Shown piece by piece: positions 18,801 through 26,544 of a stretch of DNA of 64,000 nucleotides. The translations under genes were made by a program, and so were the position numbers. The stretch is from an uncultured Clostridia bacterium (GTDB lineage: Bacteria > Bacillota > Clostridia > UBA1381). Below the pieces are notes generated by a model. The model was not told the DNA's origin. It did no database searches and was given only the letters and a program-made list of their open reading frames with translations. Within the stretch, counting starts at the first letter, position 1, and each line of letters opens with the position of its first letter. Location of the stretch: assembly GCA_934454145.1 (NCBI GenBank), contig CAKSFT010000004.1:197054-261053 (forward strand), read 5' to 3'.

Positions 18801-18992
18801 ATCAGGTCCGAAAGTACCGTCTTCGTAACCATTGATAATTCCCAGCGCTGAAAGCACATCTACTGCTTCTGCGTAGGATGCTGTACTTGCCACATCTGTG
18901 AAGCTTTTTGCAAAAGAAACTGATGCAAAAGTGCTTGCTGAAAGAGCCAAAGCAATTACAGCGGAAATTACTTTTTTGAGATTCTTTTTCAT
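15870..18992 (-). CDS. S-layer homology domain protein, probable S-layer or major surface protein
   Basis: 1040 residues. A signal peptide occupies about residues 1-29 (LKKVISAVIALALSAS ... FAKSF). Three SLH domains follow in residues 31-200: FTDVASTASYAEAVDVLSAL, FTDVPADHWASGFINVG and a weaker third ending QLVYNALKTP. SLH domains anchor proteins to secondary cell-wall polymers, often pyruvylated. The remaining 800 residues are rich in acidic and Thr/Ser/Val residues, with many short beta-like segments and no recognised domain. Few rare codons, a consensus promoter and a strong GGGAGG ribosome site suggest very high expression. Confidence 0.88.
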   Translation of the reverse strand: MKKNLKKVISAVIALALSASTFASVSFAKSFTDVASTASYAEAVDVLSALGIINGYEDGTFGPDKTIKRSEAAKIIVAMVNKLATAEGRMGTTQFTDVPADHWASGFINVGVTEKFINGMGGGIFKPDGEVTYNQIVKMIVSCLGYEEYATFYGGYPSGYVSIADSEGITKGCSMSGDAAATRGIVAQLVYNALKTPIIQSKGMTYSSSEKTFVPNIEKQDGEESKYYKTLLTEKFDAYLVEGSVTKTSKTDSSYAADEVDFSVQKSDKYDNDDIIDVDTKATYVLTKISAGETNAADYINTYANAIVQKNDDDEYTIISFVPSGKNKTATLDLGLFDEDEYDAADVFDGTAVKDKAPLKFFASEDSTRSTKYELSKDVKLYVNGVEVTANKTNVEKYVINNTVGTIELVDVYAAGASADGKYDFIYVEYFATAKVDSVTSKKITFSDKVNIDRNTLTLDKEDNEDLEYHIYYNDAEVAITDIKKDDVLSIAYDVTATTADKSNFFDIYVSRDVQTGKVNGKDGDDEVVTIGGEKYSFVKDYASMESGMTMGSEYTIYLDMFGRIFKYDIEATSAKLAVIDKYYSSNAYDNKVGQFYFPDGTQKVIEIDTSKVGMTEADINKAVYYAGTEGNGNKTPIENRVVEYKISSSSNKIISLNFLNKIDPADTKATYSKLGASEYKVRTNAIGTVKMNDATNIIDATTYYKDWSANKTVSYSDLVKGSLKSTFADGVEYIAVGFGTKNSDGTYPLVIVLEGQGAYTDDTRFAVVNKALQTKTNDAGDEGYGLEVYYNGEKVTKFIADDATVDGAAITDSNYTNLIKKGDVVVFQENSKGDIDTLDIIFKASKVSLGTDYATTAAASLSTDFSSFAIVPSDAKYWTRAWDDAEKSDYTTSLVYGVITDKKEGYFQLGKVANGSVGSYTGLYTNLDAEIKKDGTKDAAFTTSNGGVMDISITSDTKVYVFDYTQSRKDNQLYAGVASDIMATSIPESQTIDAADGSEIIPWGAKVDSETVATANDVYFAFAKVVDGAATDVFVIFAD

Positions 18993-19024
18993 ACTCTCAA
19001 ATCCTCCCTTATTATTTTTTCAGA

Positions 19025-19120
19025 AAGGGTCGTGCGTATTTATCATTCGATACGCACCCTTTCTTCAAATCGTACCGAATAGATTGTTGGGCGTCAGAGA
19101 CCGCTCGCCGTCCCTGACTA
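19025..19120 (-). promoter_or_regulatory. Structured 5' leader of the SLH protein mRNA
   Basis: Between promoter and ribosome site the minus-strand transcript can form two hairpins. One pairs AAGGGT-C-GTGCGTAT with ATACGCACCCTT (19025-19062). The other pairs GTCAGAGAC with GTCCCTGAC (19093-19120). Long stable leaders of this kind protect S-layer mRNAs in other bacteria. No known riboswitch was recognised. Confidence 0.6.
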
Positions 19121-19127
19121 TGCATTG

Positions 19128-19156
19128 ATTATATCACGGGTTTAGATAATAGTCAA
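19128..19156 (-). promoter_or_regulatory. Consensus sigma-A promoter of the SLH protein gene
   Basis: On the minus strand: TTGACT (19151-19156), a 17-base spacer, then TATAAT (19128-19133). Predicted transcription start is near 19121, giving a leader of about 130 bases. Confidence 0.9.
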
Positions 19157-19440
19157 TGCTATTTTTTCAGTTGTAATACAACTGTAAAATTGCGGACAAA
19201 CTAAAACATTGCTGTAATTTTTCTTTAAAAATAGTAAAATCACAATAACATTTCGGCATATATTCCGCAATAAATCATTACCCGCGGCGGAGTTCACCGA
19301 CAAGTAACCATTGTCTTTAATTTTACTATTTTTTAATTTACATGTCAATAGATTTTGCAAAAATTGTACGGTTTTATGGGAATCTTTTAATATTTTCCGC
19401 ACGCTTTGGGCAATTTTCATCAAACACCGCATTGCTAAGC

Positions 19441-20700
19441 CTATTTTATGGGTATATATCCTGTTTTTTCCACAAGGCTCATGCCCTGGGGCGAAGTTAT
19501 CCACGAAAGCATCTTTTTCGTATTTTCCGACGCGTTGCTCCTTGTCACGGCATAAAATTCCGAGGTCAGCGGATATGTCCCGTTTTCGATATTTTCAAGT
19601 GTCGGCGGCACTCCGTCCACGCTCAGCAGTTTTATTCTGCCGTTTTTAATCATCTCTGTGGAATAAAAACGGAAGGAATAGCCGATTGCATTTTTATAAT
19701 TTTTGTAATCCGCTGTGCGGCTGATAATCCCCGCCATGCCGTCCACAACGTCCTCCATCGGCGGCTCTGCAAGCGGAACACCGCCCATCAGGCGGACAAG
19801 TGCGCTTTGGCTGCCGCTGCCCTCGTCGCGCTGGAAGGCGCGGATTTTGCCCATATTCCCGGCGCCAAGCTCCTTCCAGTCGGTAATTTTGCCGGAATAA
19901 ACCCCGCGGATTTGTTCTGTCGTAATGTTGTCAAGCGGGTTTTTGCTGTTTACAAAAAACACAAACGCCTCCTTGCCGATTGGGGTATAACAAAGCTCTG
20001 CTCCGCATTCCTCTGCCTCCTTTTTCTGCTGTTCCGACGGCGCGGCGACAAAAATGATGTCCGCGTCGCCATGGGTGATTCTGTCATATGCACCGCCTGT
20101 CTTTGTGCACAAAAGTATATTATTCGCAAAAAGATGTTCTCCGTCAATCGCCTCTTTGGGGTAAACCGCCTTTGCAAAAGCGGAATATACCGGCCAAAGC
20201 GCGGTTGCCCCGTCAAGATACGGCAGATTGTCCGAGAGCCTGAGCGAAGGTTCCGTATCAAGCTCTGCTACAACCGAGCCTTCGCCGTAAGGGCGGTATG
20301 GGTCAATCACATTTGTTTCCGCCACGGTGGGGATTGAATTTGTGTACGCATCATACAGGGCAATGCCGCCGCCCGACACGGCGCAAAGCGCCAGCGCCGA
20401 AAACAGGACAAAGGACACGATACGGTTTTTGAGCGCTCCCCACAGTGCGCAACAGCATATGGCTGTCAGGATAACAAGCGCCAAAACCGTTATCAGCGCA
20501 TAAATACCGCCGCGCACGCCCCCGGCAAGCAGCACATACAACGCGCCAGACGGAATCCCCGGCAAAACAAATGAGCCAATCGCCGCGGTGAGCATGATTT
20601 TGCCGACAATCACCGCGCGCCGCCAAGCCAAAAGCGCCGTGCCTGCCACAAGCAGAAAAATCAGCCACACAGCCCAAGCATAAACAACCATCACATGCAT
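19441..20700 (-). CDS. Membrane-anchored PstS-like substrate-binding protein
   Basis: 419 residues. The first 125 contain about four transmembrane segments, unusual for a binding protein. The rest is a periplasmic-binding-protein type 2 fold of the PstS kind: FVNSKNPLDNIT, QIRGVYSGKITDW and RDEGSGSQSALV (the anion-binding loop near residue 275) are diagnostic. It may sense or bind phosphate or a related anion at the cell surface. No ABC transporter genes adjoin it. ATG at 20700 has GGAGGT six bases upstream. About 300 bases between its stop and the SLH promoter hold no gene I can support. Confidence 0.75.
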   Translation of the reverse strand: MHVMVVYAWAVWLIFLLVAGTALLAWRRAVIVGKIMLTAAIGSFVLPGIPSGALYVLLAGGVRGGIYALITVLALVILTAICCCALWGALKNRIVSFVLFSALALCAVSGGGIALYDAYTNSIPTVAETNVIDPYRPYGEGSVVAELDTEPSLRLSDNLPYLDGATALWPVYSAFAKAVYPKEAIDGEHLFANNILLCTKTGGAYDRITHGDADIIFVAAPSEQQKKEAEECGAELCYTPIGKEAFVFFVNSKNPLDNITTEQIRGVYSGKITDWKELGAGNMGKIRAFQRDEGSGSQSALVRLMGGVPLAEPPMEDVVDGMAGIISRTADYKNYKNAIGYSFRFYSTEMIKNGRIKLLSVDGVPPTLENIENGTYPLTSEFYAVTRSNASENTKKMLSWITSPQGMSLVEKTGYIPIK

Positions 20701-20735
20701 AAAAACACCTCCAAAAATAATTGTACATTATATAA

Positions 20736-20789
20736 TAGGTAATTGTAAAACCGGCGGATAATTGTAAATTTTACATTTTACAATTACCT
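20736..20789. repeat. Short AATTGTAAAA-family inverted-repeat element (copy C)
   Basis: A 54-base element starting TAGGTAATTGTAAAA and ending TTTTACAATTACCT, so its ends are inverted copies of each other. The same ends bound longer elements at 21721 and 28680. It is probably an internally deleted copy. Confidence 0.75.
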
Positions 20790-20810
20790 GCATTAATATA
20801 AGGAAAGAAA

Positions 20811-21689
20811 TCAGATTTCTATTTCACAATATCCGTCTTTTGTGACATAGTGCTTCTTTGCGCCCAGTATATCCATCCATTTCCTCGTCAGCGCCACGCC
20901 GTACATTCTGCCGCGCCCTTTTTTTATCATATCTTCCCTGTCGGCAAGATATCCGGGAATCACGGGCTCTTTGTAAAGCCATTCCGGCGCGGGCCAGAGG
21001 CAGATTTCGGGCGCGATTTCCGCATACACCTCCATAGAACAATTCATGTGTCCGTGGTGTGCCATCTGCACAATGTCGGATTTAAGCTTTTCGCGCGCGT
21101 CATTGAAAAGGATATCCCCCGAGTCGGGGCCGAGGTCGCCCAAAAACAGCGCCGTCCGTTTTTCACCCGTTACCTTAAACACAAGCGAGCAATCGTTCAT
21201 CAGATTGTTTAAAAGGAGCTCCAGGTATTCCTCGCGGTATGTATAAAGGAACTCTATCTTCAGCCCGTCTATGTCAAGCACATCTCCGCGCTGCGGCGTG
21301 TGCACCTTGTGGCTGAACTTCGGCAGAAGTCGGTTAAACTCCGGCAGACAATCGTCCAATTCTTCCACCAGATAATTATAGTCCACAACATCTTTTCTTT
21401 CTATAAGATTATAGGGCGGAAAATTAAAATATATTTTTTCTATGTCAAAATCGGCACAGCCGTTTTTGTCCATTTCGCTCATAAACCCCGAGATATGGTC
21501 GCTGTGGGCGTGGGTCAGAATCCATGCGCGGATTTTTCTTTTGCCGACGCACTTTTTAAGCAAATCCATATTTTCCGGTCTGCCCCCGTCAATCACAATT
21601 GCACCATCGTTTTTTGTCAGAATCACATATGACATCATAAATTCCTGTGCCTCTGTTTCGTTCAGCTGGCACAATACTGCTTTGTTCAC
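20811..21689 (-). CDS. MBL-fold metallohydrolase
   Basis: 292 residues. THAHSDHISGF near residue 60 is the metallo-beta-lactamase HxHxDH zinc motif; FLGDLGPDSG and MAHHGHMNCS supply later ligands. The sequence resembles ComEC-type and stand-alone MBL proteins that may cleave nucleic acids or phosphodiesters. It starts with GTG, with AAAGGAGAG about ten bases upstream. The gene is flanked on both sides by members of the same AATTGTAAAA repeat family (20736 and 21721). No signal peptide is seen, so it is probably cytoplasmic. Substrate unknown. Confidence 0.78.
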   Translation of the reverse strand: MNKAVLCQLNETEAQEFMMSYVILTKNDGAIVIDGGRPENMDLLKKCVGKRKIRAWILTHAHSDHISGFMSEMDKNGCADFDIEKIYFNFPPYNLIERKDVVDYNYLVEELDDCLPEFNRLLPKFSHKVHTPQRGDVLDIDGLKIEFLYTYREEYLELLLNNLMNDCSLVFKVTGEKRTALFLGDLGPDSGDILFNDAREKLKSDIVQMAHHGHMNCSMEVYAEIAPEICLWPAPEWLYKEPVIPGYLADREDMIKKGRGRMYGVALTRKWMDILGAKKHYVTKDGYCEIEI

Positions 21690-21720
21690 AAAAATCTCTC
21701 TCCTTTGAAATATATTTGTT

Positions 21721-21891
21721 TAGGTAATTGTAAAATGCAAATTTTGCAATTACCCTCCATTTTTACGCAGGGTATCGGGGGTGCCAACCCCTGATTGGTA
21801 ATTAAAAATGACGACATGCGCGTCATTTTTGGCAGAAATAAAAAGTTTCAACAGCATTTTAATTGTAAAACATCAGTTTTACAATTATCTA
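21721..21891. repeat. MITE-like element, AATTGTAAAA family (copy A)
   Basis: A 171-base non-coding element whose ends are inverted copies (TAGGTAATTGTAAAA ... TTTTACAATTATCTA). Each end is also a small hairpin. The core contains TATCGGGGGTGCCAACCCC and a stem AAAATGACG/CGTCATTTT. The core recurs inverted in copy B at 28680-28895. No reading frame is present, so it is likely moved by a transposase encoded elsewhere. Confidence 0.85.
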
Positions 21892-21960
21892 AACATATTT
21901 GTTACCCGGATTATAACATTAATGTTATATGTTGTCAATCAAAAATGGGTTTATGGATAA

Positions 21961-21999
21961 AAAAAGAACTGCATCAAAATAATTTTGATGCAGTTCTTT
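21961..21999 (-). terminator. Terminator of the LRR/SLH protein gene
   Basis: A perfect 19-base-arm palindrome (21961-21979 and 21981-21999) with T-rich ends, 13 bases downstream of the minus-strand stop codon. Confidence 0.93.
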
Positions 22000-22012
22000 T
22001 ATTCAAAAAATA

Positions 22013-23614
22013 TTATTCATAATCCGAAATCAATTCTATATTGTTGTTTTTCCTGCTTATCGGCGTCCGGTCGTACAGTCGGAAAAACGTTACAACCGCC
22101 TGTTCCACACTATATTTTTCCAACGGGGCAAAAACATCAACTGCGACCCCCTGCATCACGCCAAGGACATTCGCGGCATAAACATCTTTCTTTGCCCACT
22201 CTGCAATTTTATCGTCATCAGAAAACCTAAAGCCACCGTCATTTTTTACAGACACGCTGTAATTTTTATAAATCCGCATCAGCATCGCCGCAGCTTCCTG
22301 TCTTGTTATTTCTCCCTCCGGGTTGAATTTTGTTTCACTGACGCCGTTCACGATACCAAAGTTATAGGCATAATTGACAATGATACTTTCTTCTCCGGAA
22401 TCATCCAAATCTGCAAAGGGTTTTTCAAGCATCAAATTGTCTATGTCTTGCTTATCTTCATATTTCCACACCTTGCCCGTGTTTTTATTTATAAAATCAT
22501 TTCCGTTTCTGTCCCTCTTTTTGCCACAATATGCCGATACAAAATCATTTATAAAAATATCCGGACCCAAAACCTCCGGCTGATACCCGTATTGCATCAA
22601 CAAAAAATACATAGCCATCTGAGTAAACTCTTGTCTTGTTATATTTTTTTTATAATTTCCCCGCACACTAGCCGGGACAAACCCCAGTTCTTCCGCTTTT
22701 TCAACCTCATCTTTCGCCCACGGCGAAACAAAAACGTCCGCAGCGTTTTCATTCTCCATATCCCAAATCGGCACAAATTTCAGTCCATTTTCAACTGCAA
22801 ATTTTTCTGTGTTTGAACCCTTTTTTCCATAAATACCGATATCTCTCTTGGTTGTATAATTCCTGGCATTCACCATTTTTGCCCTCGGTTGGCATTCATA
22901 AAAATTATATTTAAATATCCCCGAATAATCAAAATCCCCTATGTCACCTTCAAAAACAACCGCTTTGAGAGCCGGACAATCCGCAACAAAAATCTGTGGA
23001 TTGTCCGGAGTACATTTGAGCACAATTTTCTCCAGCCTGTCACAATATTCTATTGCCGGCGCGGTTGCGTCACGCGACAATATCTTTACAGTTGACGGAA
23101 CAACCACCTCACGCAGGTTTTCGCAGTGCGAAACCGCTCCGGAGTAAATCGTTTCAAGCCCTTCATTTAATTCAATCTGCCGCAAACCGCTGCAATAAGA
23201 AAAAGCTCCGTCCCCTATTATTTTCAGACTTGCAGGGCACTTGATTTTGCTTAAGTTCTTACAAAACGAAAATGCGCTGCTGCCGATTTCCTCCACTGTT
23301 TCGGCAAAGGTCACGGATTCTAGGTTATTACAGTCAGAAAAAGCACCATTATCAATCTCTTTTATACCCTTTTCAATAATCAAATTTTTTATATCACTTA
23401 AAGAAAATGCATGATACCCTATTTTTTTCACTTCATATCCGTCTATGACCGAAGGAATGACCAAATCGTCGCAGCTTTGCCCCTCTGCAAAACCTGTTAT
23501 CTGTGCATAACCGTCTTTCACTTCATACCGGAAAAGACCATTGTCCGACTCTTCCGCACTTGCAAAAAACGGACAGCATAAACATATGATTAAAAATGCA
23601 ATTGTTTTCCTCAT
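22013..23614 (-). CDS. Surface protein with BspA-type leucine-rich repeats and SLH domains
   Basis: 533 residues from ATG 23614; GGGGGAG lies upstream, and the resulting N terminus is a signal peptide (RKTIAFLIICLCCPFFASA). Residues about 45-260 hold BspA-like LRR_5 repeats such as IKEIDNGAFSDCNNLESVTF. Residues about 300-525 hold three SLH-like units, including FADLDDSGEESIIVNYAYNF and a final VYAANVLGVMQG. It is thus exported and held on the wall, with LRRs outward for binding. Such proteins are common in gut Firmicutes. The ligand is unknown. Confidence 0.85.
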   Translation of the reverse strand: MRKTIAFLIICLCCPFFASAEESDNGLFRYEVKDGYAQITGFAEGQSCDDLVIPSVIDGYEVKKIGYHAFSLSDIKNLIIEKGIKEIDNGAFSDCNNLESVTFAETVEEIGSSAFSFCKNLSKIKCPASLKIIGDGAFSYCSGLRQIELNEGLETIYSGAVSHCENLREVVVPSTVKILSRDATAPAIEYCDRLEKIVLKCTPDNPQIFVADCPALKAVVFEGDIGDFDYSGIFKYNFYECQPRAKMVNARNYTTKRDIGIYGKKGSNTEKFAVENGLKFVPIWDMENENAADVFVSPWAKDEVEKAEELGFVPASVRGNYKKNITRQEFTQMAMYFLLMQYGYQPEVLGPDIFINDFVSAYCGKKRDRNGNDFINKNTGKVWKYEDKQDIDNLMLEKPFADLDDSGEESIIVNYAYNFGIVNGVSETKFNPEGEITRQEAAAMLMRIYKNYSVSVKNDGGFRFSDDDKIAEWAKKDVYAANVLGVMQGVAVDVFAPLEKYSVEQAVVTFFRLYDRTPISRKNNNIELISDYE

Positions 23615-23673
23615 AAATAATTTTCTCCCCCTTAAATCTTCCAACTGCAAAAAAGAGATGAAATTTATTACTT

Positions 23674-24102
23674 ATAATACATAAAAAAACAAACAACTTG
23701 CCTTTTTTTAATATGCCGAAATATATCCCCATACGCTAAATATTGGAATAGGGGTGAGATGCGACACTTTCTTTAAACCCCATAATTTGCAAAAAAACAA
23801 ACAACTTGCCTTTTTATATATGCCGACATATATCCCCATACGCTAAATATTGAAATAGGGAAGAGATGCGACGCTTTCTTTAAACCCCATAATTTGCAAA
23901 AAAAACAAACAACTTGCCTTTTTATATATGCCGACATATATCCCCATACGCTAAATATTGAATAGGGAGGAGATGCGACGCTTTCTTTAGCCCACATAAT
24001 ACACAAAAGAAGCAAGCAGATTGCCTTTATGAAATACGACGGCGTATATCCATACGCCAAGTATTGAATAATGGCGAGATGCGACGCTTATTTTGCGTAT
24101 TA
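23674..24102 (-). repeat. Tandem array of four ~107-bp repeats at the citrate synthase 3' end
   Basis: Unit starts fall at about 23674, 23782, 23889 and 23996, giving periods of 107-108 bases. Units share CAAACAACTTGCC or AGCAGATTGCC, a CATACGC core and GAGATGCGACGCTT. The unit next to the citrate synthase stop codon differs most from its neighbours but matches the last unit of the hisH array almost exactly. It contains a hairpin with arms GGCGTAT and ATACGCC. Periods are not multiples of three, so the array is not coding. Confidence 0.9.
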
Positions 24103-25455
24103 TCTCGACCCCATGGGGACGTAGGCTGTATGCTTTGCCACATTCTTGTACGCCGGACGTATGATTTTCCCCGTGTTTATGATGTCCTCCACACGGTGCG
24201 CACTCCAGCCGGCAATTCTTGCTATTGCAAAAATCGGGGTGTAGAGCTCTATCGGGAGCCCCAGCATGTGATATATAAAACCGCTGTAAAAATCAACATT
24301 TGCACTGATTGCCCTGGAGCGCTTTGCCGCAAGAAGCTGCGGAGATACCTTTTCTATAATTTCATAAAGGGCAAGCTCATCAAACTGGTTCTTTTCCTCT
24401 GCCAGCGGCTTAACCATGCGTTTCAAAATCTCGGTTCTCGGGTCGGAAAGCGTATACACCGCATGCCCCATGCCGTATATCAGACCGGTTTTGTCAAACG
24501 CTTCTTTGTTCAGTATTTTTGTAAGATATGCCCTCACTTCGTCCTCATCATGCCAGTCTTTCACATTCTCCTTGATGTTTTCCAGCATCATGCATACCTT
24601 TTTGTTTGCACCGCCGTGGCGCGGGCCTTTCAGCGAACCCAAAGACGCCGCAATCGTGGAATAAGTGTCTGTGCCCGAAGACGACACAACATGTGTGGTG
24701 AAGGTTGAGTTGTTTCCGCCGCCGTGCTCTGCATGCACAACCAGCGCAAGGTCCAGAATCTTCGCCTCAAGCGGTGTATATTTTTTATTTGAACGCAATG
24801 TATAAAGTATTGTTTCTGCCGTGGACAATTCTCCCGGCGGTGTATGGATAAACAAACTTCTGCCGTTGAGATAATGGTTGCACGCCTGATAACCATAAAC
24901 CGACAAAAGCGGAAAAATAGCAATAAGCTGCATACACTGCCGCAATACATTTGCGACAGACGTATCGTCCGGGTTTTCGTCATATGCATACATGGTCAGC
25001 ACACTCCGCGAAAGAGTATTCATCATGTCCTGTGACGGTGCCTTCATGATTATGTCACGCACAAAGCTTGTGGGAAGTGAGCGGTATTCCGCCAAAACCT
25101 TGCGGAAATGGGCAAGTTCGTCCGCCGAGGGCAGCTTGCCGAGCAGAAGAAGATACGTCACTTCTTCAAAACCAAACCTTCCGTCCTTCAAAAAACCTTC
25201 AACAATTTTTTCGATGTCTATTCCTCTGTAATAAAGCTTACCTTCACACGGAATCATTTCCCCGTCGTCAATTGTATATGCCTTGACCTCTCCGATTTCG
25301 GTCAGCCCTGTCAAAACTCCGCGCCCGTGCCTGTCACGCAAGCCTCTTTTTACGTCATATTTTGAATAAAGAGCCGGGTCGATTTGGCTGTTCTCCACGC
25401 AAAGCGCAGTCAGATTTTTTATATCTTCAGTAATTTCCGAAAAATTTTCCGGCAT
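24100..25455 (-). CDS. gltA: Citrate synthase (citrate/2-methylcitrate synthase family)
   Basis: 451 residues. Condenses acetyl-CoA with oxaloacetate. The active-site blocks are LYYRGIDIE near residue 75, VHAEHGGGNNSTFT (catalytic histidine), LKGPRHGGANKK and GMGHAVYTLSDPR. IARIAGWSAHRVED near the C terminus is also typical. The open frame begins at 25491, but the promoter at 25490-25518 places the transcript start after that, and AGGAAG precedes ATG 25455 by eight bases, so 25455 is used. No other Krebs-cycle gene is nearby, suggesting a glutamate-synthesis role. The stop codon abuts the repeat array. Confidence 0.92.
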   Translation of the reverse strand: MPENFSEITEDIKNLTALCVENSQIDPALYSKYDVKRGLRDRHGRGVLTGLTEIGEVKAYTIDDGEMIPCEGKLYYRGIDIEKIVEGFLKDGRFGFEEVTYLLLLGKLPSADELAHFRKVLAEYRSLPTSFVRDIIMKAPSQDMMNTLSRSVLTMYAYDENPDDTSVANVLRQCMQLIAIFPLLSVYGYQACNHYLNGRSLFIHTPPGELSTAETILYTLRSNKKYTPLEAKILDLALVVHAEHGGGNNSTFTTHVVSSSGTDTYSTIAASLGSLKGPRHGGANKKVCMMLENIKENVKDWHDEDEVRAYLTKILNKEAFDKTGLIYGMGHAVYTLSDPRTEILKRMVKPLAEEKNQFDELALYEIIEKVSPQLLAAKRSRAISANVDFYSGFIYHMLGLPIELYTPIFAIARIAGWSAHRVEDIINTGKIIRPAYKNVAKHTAYVPMGSR

Positions 25456-25489
25456 TGTCCACACTTCCTTTCCCATACTATCCAAGGTC

Positions 25490-25518
25490 ATTATACCATA
25501 TATTTACCAAATTTACAA
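25490..25518 (-). promoter_or_regulatory. Sigma-A promoter of citrate synthase
   Basis: Minus strand: TTGTAA (25513-25518), 17-base spacer, TATAAT (25490-25495). It lies in the short gap after holB and decides the citrate synthase start. Confidence 0.8.
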
Positions 25519-25536
25519 GTAGAATAATCATTAAAT

Positions 25537-26526
25537 TTAGCGTGAGTATATGGAATTTTTTATTGAAAATGACAGACTTAAACCCAAAACATGCAAATTT
25601 ACATATCTCCTGAGCATGTTTTTTGCCACAATCAGGCGTTCCAGCGCGATTATGCAGCAATTGTCCGGGAGTCTTGATGCAAGTTTTGAAAGCTCTTCAT
25701 TCATATCTGCATTTACAGTCAGCGCCTTGGCATCGTTCTGCATCAGGAGGATATCACGCAGAAAGCTCTGCCACAAATTCAGAATAAGTTCCGCTTTTTC
25801 CTTGTTGTTTTCCAAAAACTCCGTCACGGCATATGCGGATATCCTGTGTTTTGACAAAAGCGGAACAAGCATCTTGAATGCCTGCCGTCTTATCGGCTCA
25901 AAATCGGGGTCGGAAATTATGTCATCTGCCATCTTTGGGATTCCCTGTGAAAAGCGCGTCAAAAATTCTGTGTCAAGCTCGGTTTTGCCGTATTTTTCTT
26001 CGATATAGCTGTGCATCTGTTCTTCCGAAAGCGGCGTAAAGCGCACCTTGGCACATCTGGAAAGCACTGTCGGCAAAAGTGTTTCACAAGACGCTGTGAT
26101 GATGACAAACACCGCATACTCCGGCGGCTCTTCCAGGATTTTCAGCATCGCGTTCTGCGCCGCTTCTGTCAGCGCATTGCCGTCCTCGATGATATACACT
26201 TTATAATCCGCCTCAAAAGGTTTTATATACACATCTTTTGACATCTCGCGGATTTTTTCCACACCGATACTTTTTTCGTCAGCGGTGTTTATATATATTA
26301 TATCGGGATTGCTGTCCGCATATGACAGGCGGCACACGCGGCACTCTCCGCATGGCGCGGTCTTTTTGTTCAGACAGGTAAGCGCCGCGGCAAACAGCTT
26401 TGCCGAACACAGTATATTAAGCCCTTCGGGGCCTTCAAAAATATATGCCTGATTGCTCAGCCCGTCATGCACGTTATTTATAAGTTCAAGCATAACCTCA
26501 TCATGAAAGGTGTCATAGCCGTACAT
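25537..26526 (-). CDS. holB: DNA polymerase III delta' subunit
   Basis: 329 residues. An AAA+ clamp-loader subunit. AYIFEGPEGLN near residue 30 is the degenerate Walker A of delta', followed by the zinc cluster CGECRVC, then VYIIEDGNALTEAAQNAMLK and LEEPPEYAVFVI, and LPTVLSRC with the SRC motif. The C-terminal third is helical. The start at 26526 gives a better distance from GGGGG than ATG 26535. It lies 18 bases after a secreted protein gene and probably shares its transcript. Confidence 0.9.
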   Translation of the reverse strand: MYGYDTFHDEVMLELINNVHDGLSNQAYIFEGPEGLNILCSAKLFAAALTCLNKKTAPCGECRVCRLSYADSNPDIIYINTADEKSIGVEKIREMSKDVYIKPFEADYKVYIIEDGNALTEAAQNAMLKILEEPPEYAVFVIITASCETLLPTVLSRCAKVRFTPLSEEQMHSYIEEKYGKTELDTEFLTRFSQGIPKMADDIISDPDFEPIRRQAFKMLVPLLSKHRISAYAVTEFLENNKEKAELILNLWQSFLRDILLMQNDAKALTVNADMNEELSKLASRLPDNCCIIALERLIVAKNMLRRYVNLHVLGLSLSFSIKNSIYSR

Positions 26527-26544
26527 AAAATTCATACCCCCGTG

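Noticed and set aside
19142..19504. A 120-codon minus-strand frame running over the SLH promoter and the end of the PstS-like gene.
   Set aside because: It overlaps a consensus promoter and the 3' end of a clear gene in another frame, has no ribosome site and no protein-like composition.
23773..24060. A 95-codon minus-strand frame with a repeated peptide in the citrate synthase array.
   Set aside because: It only follows the repeats; the period (107-108 bases) is not kept in frame across the array, there is no ribosome site, and the hisH array does not encode a similar peptide.
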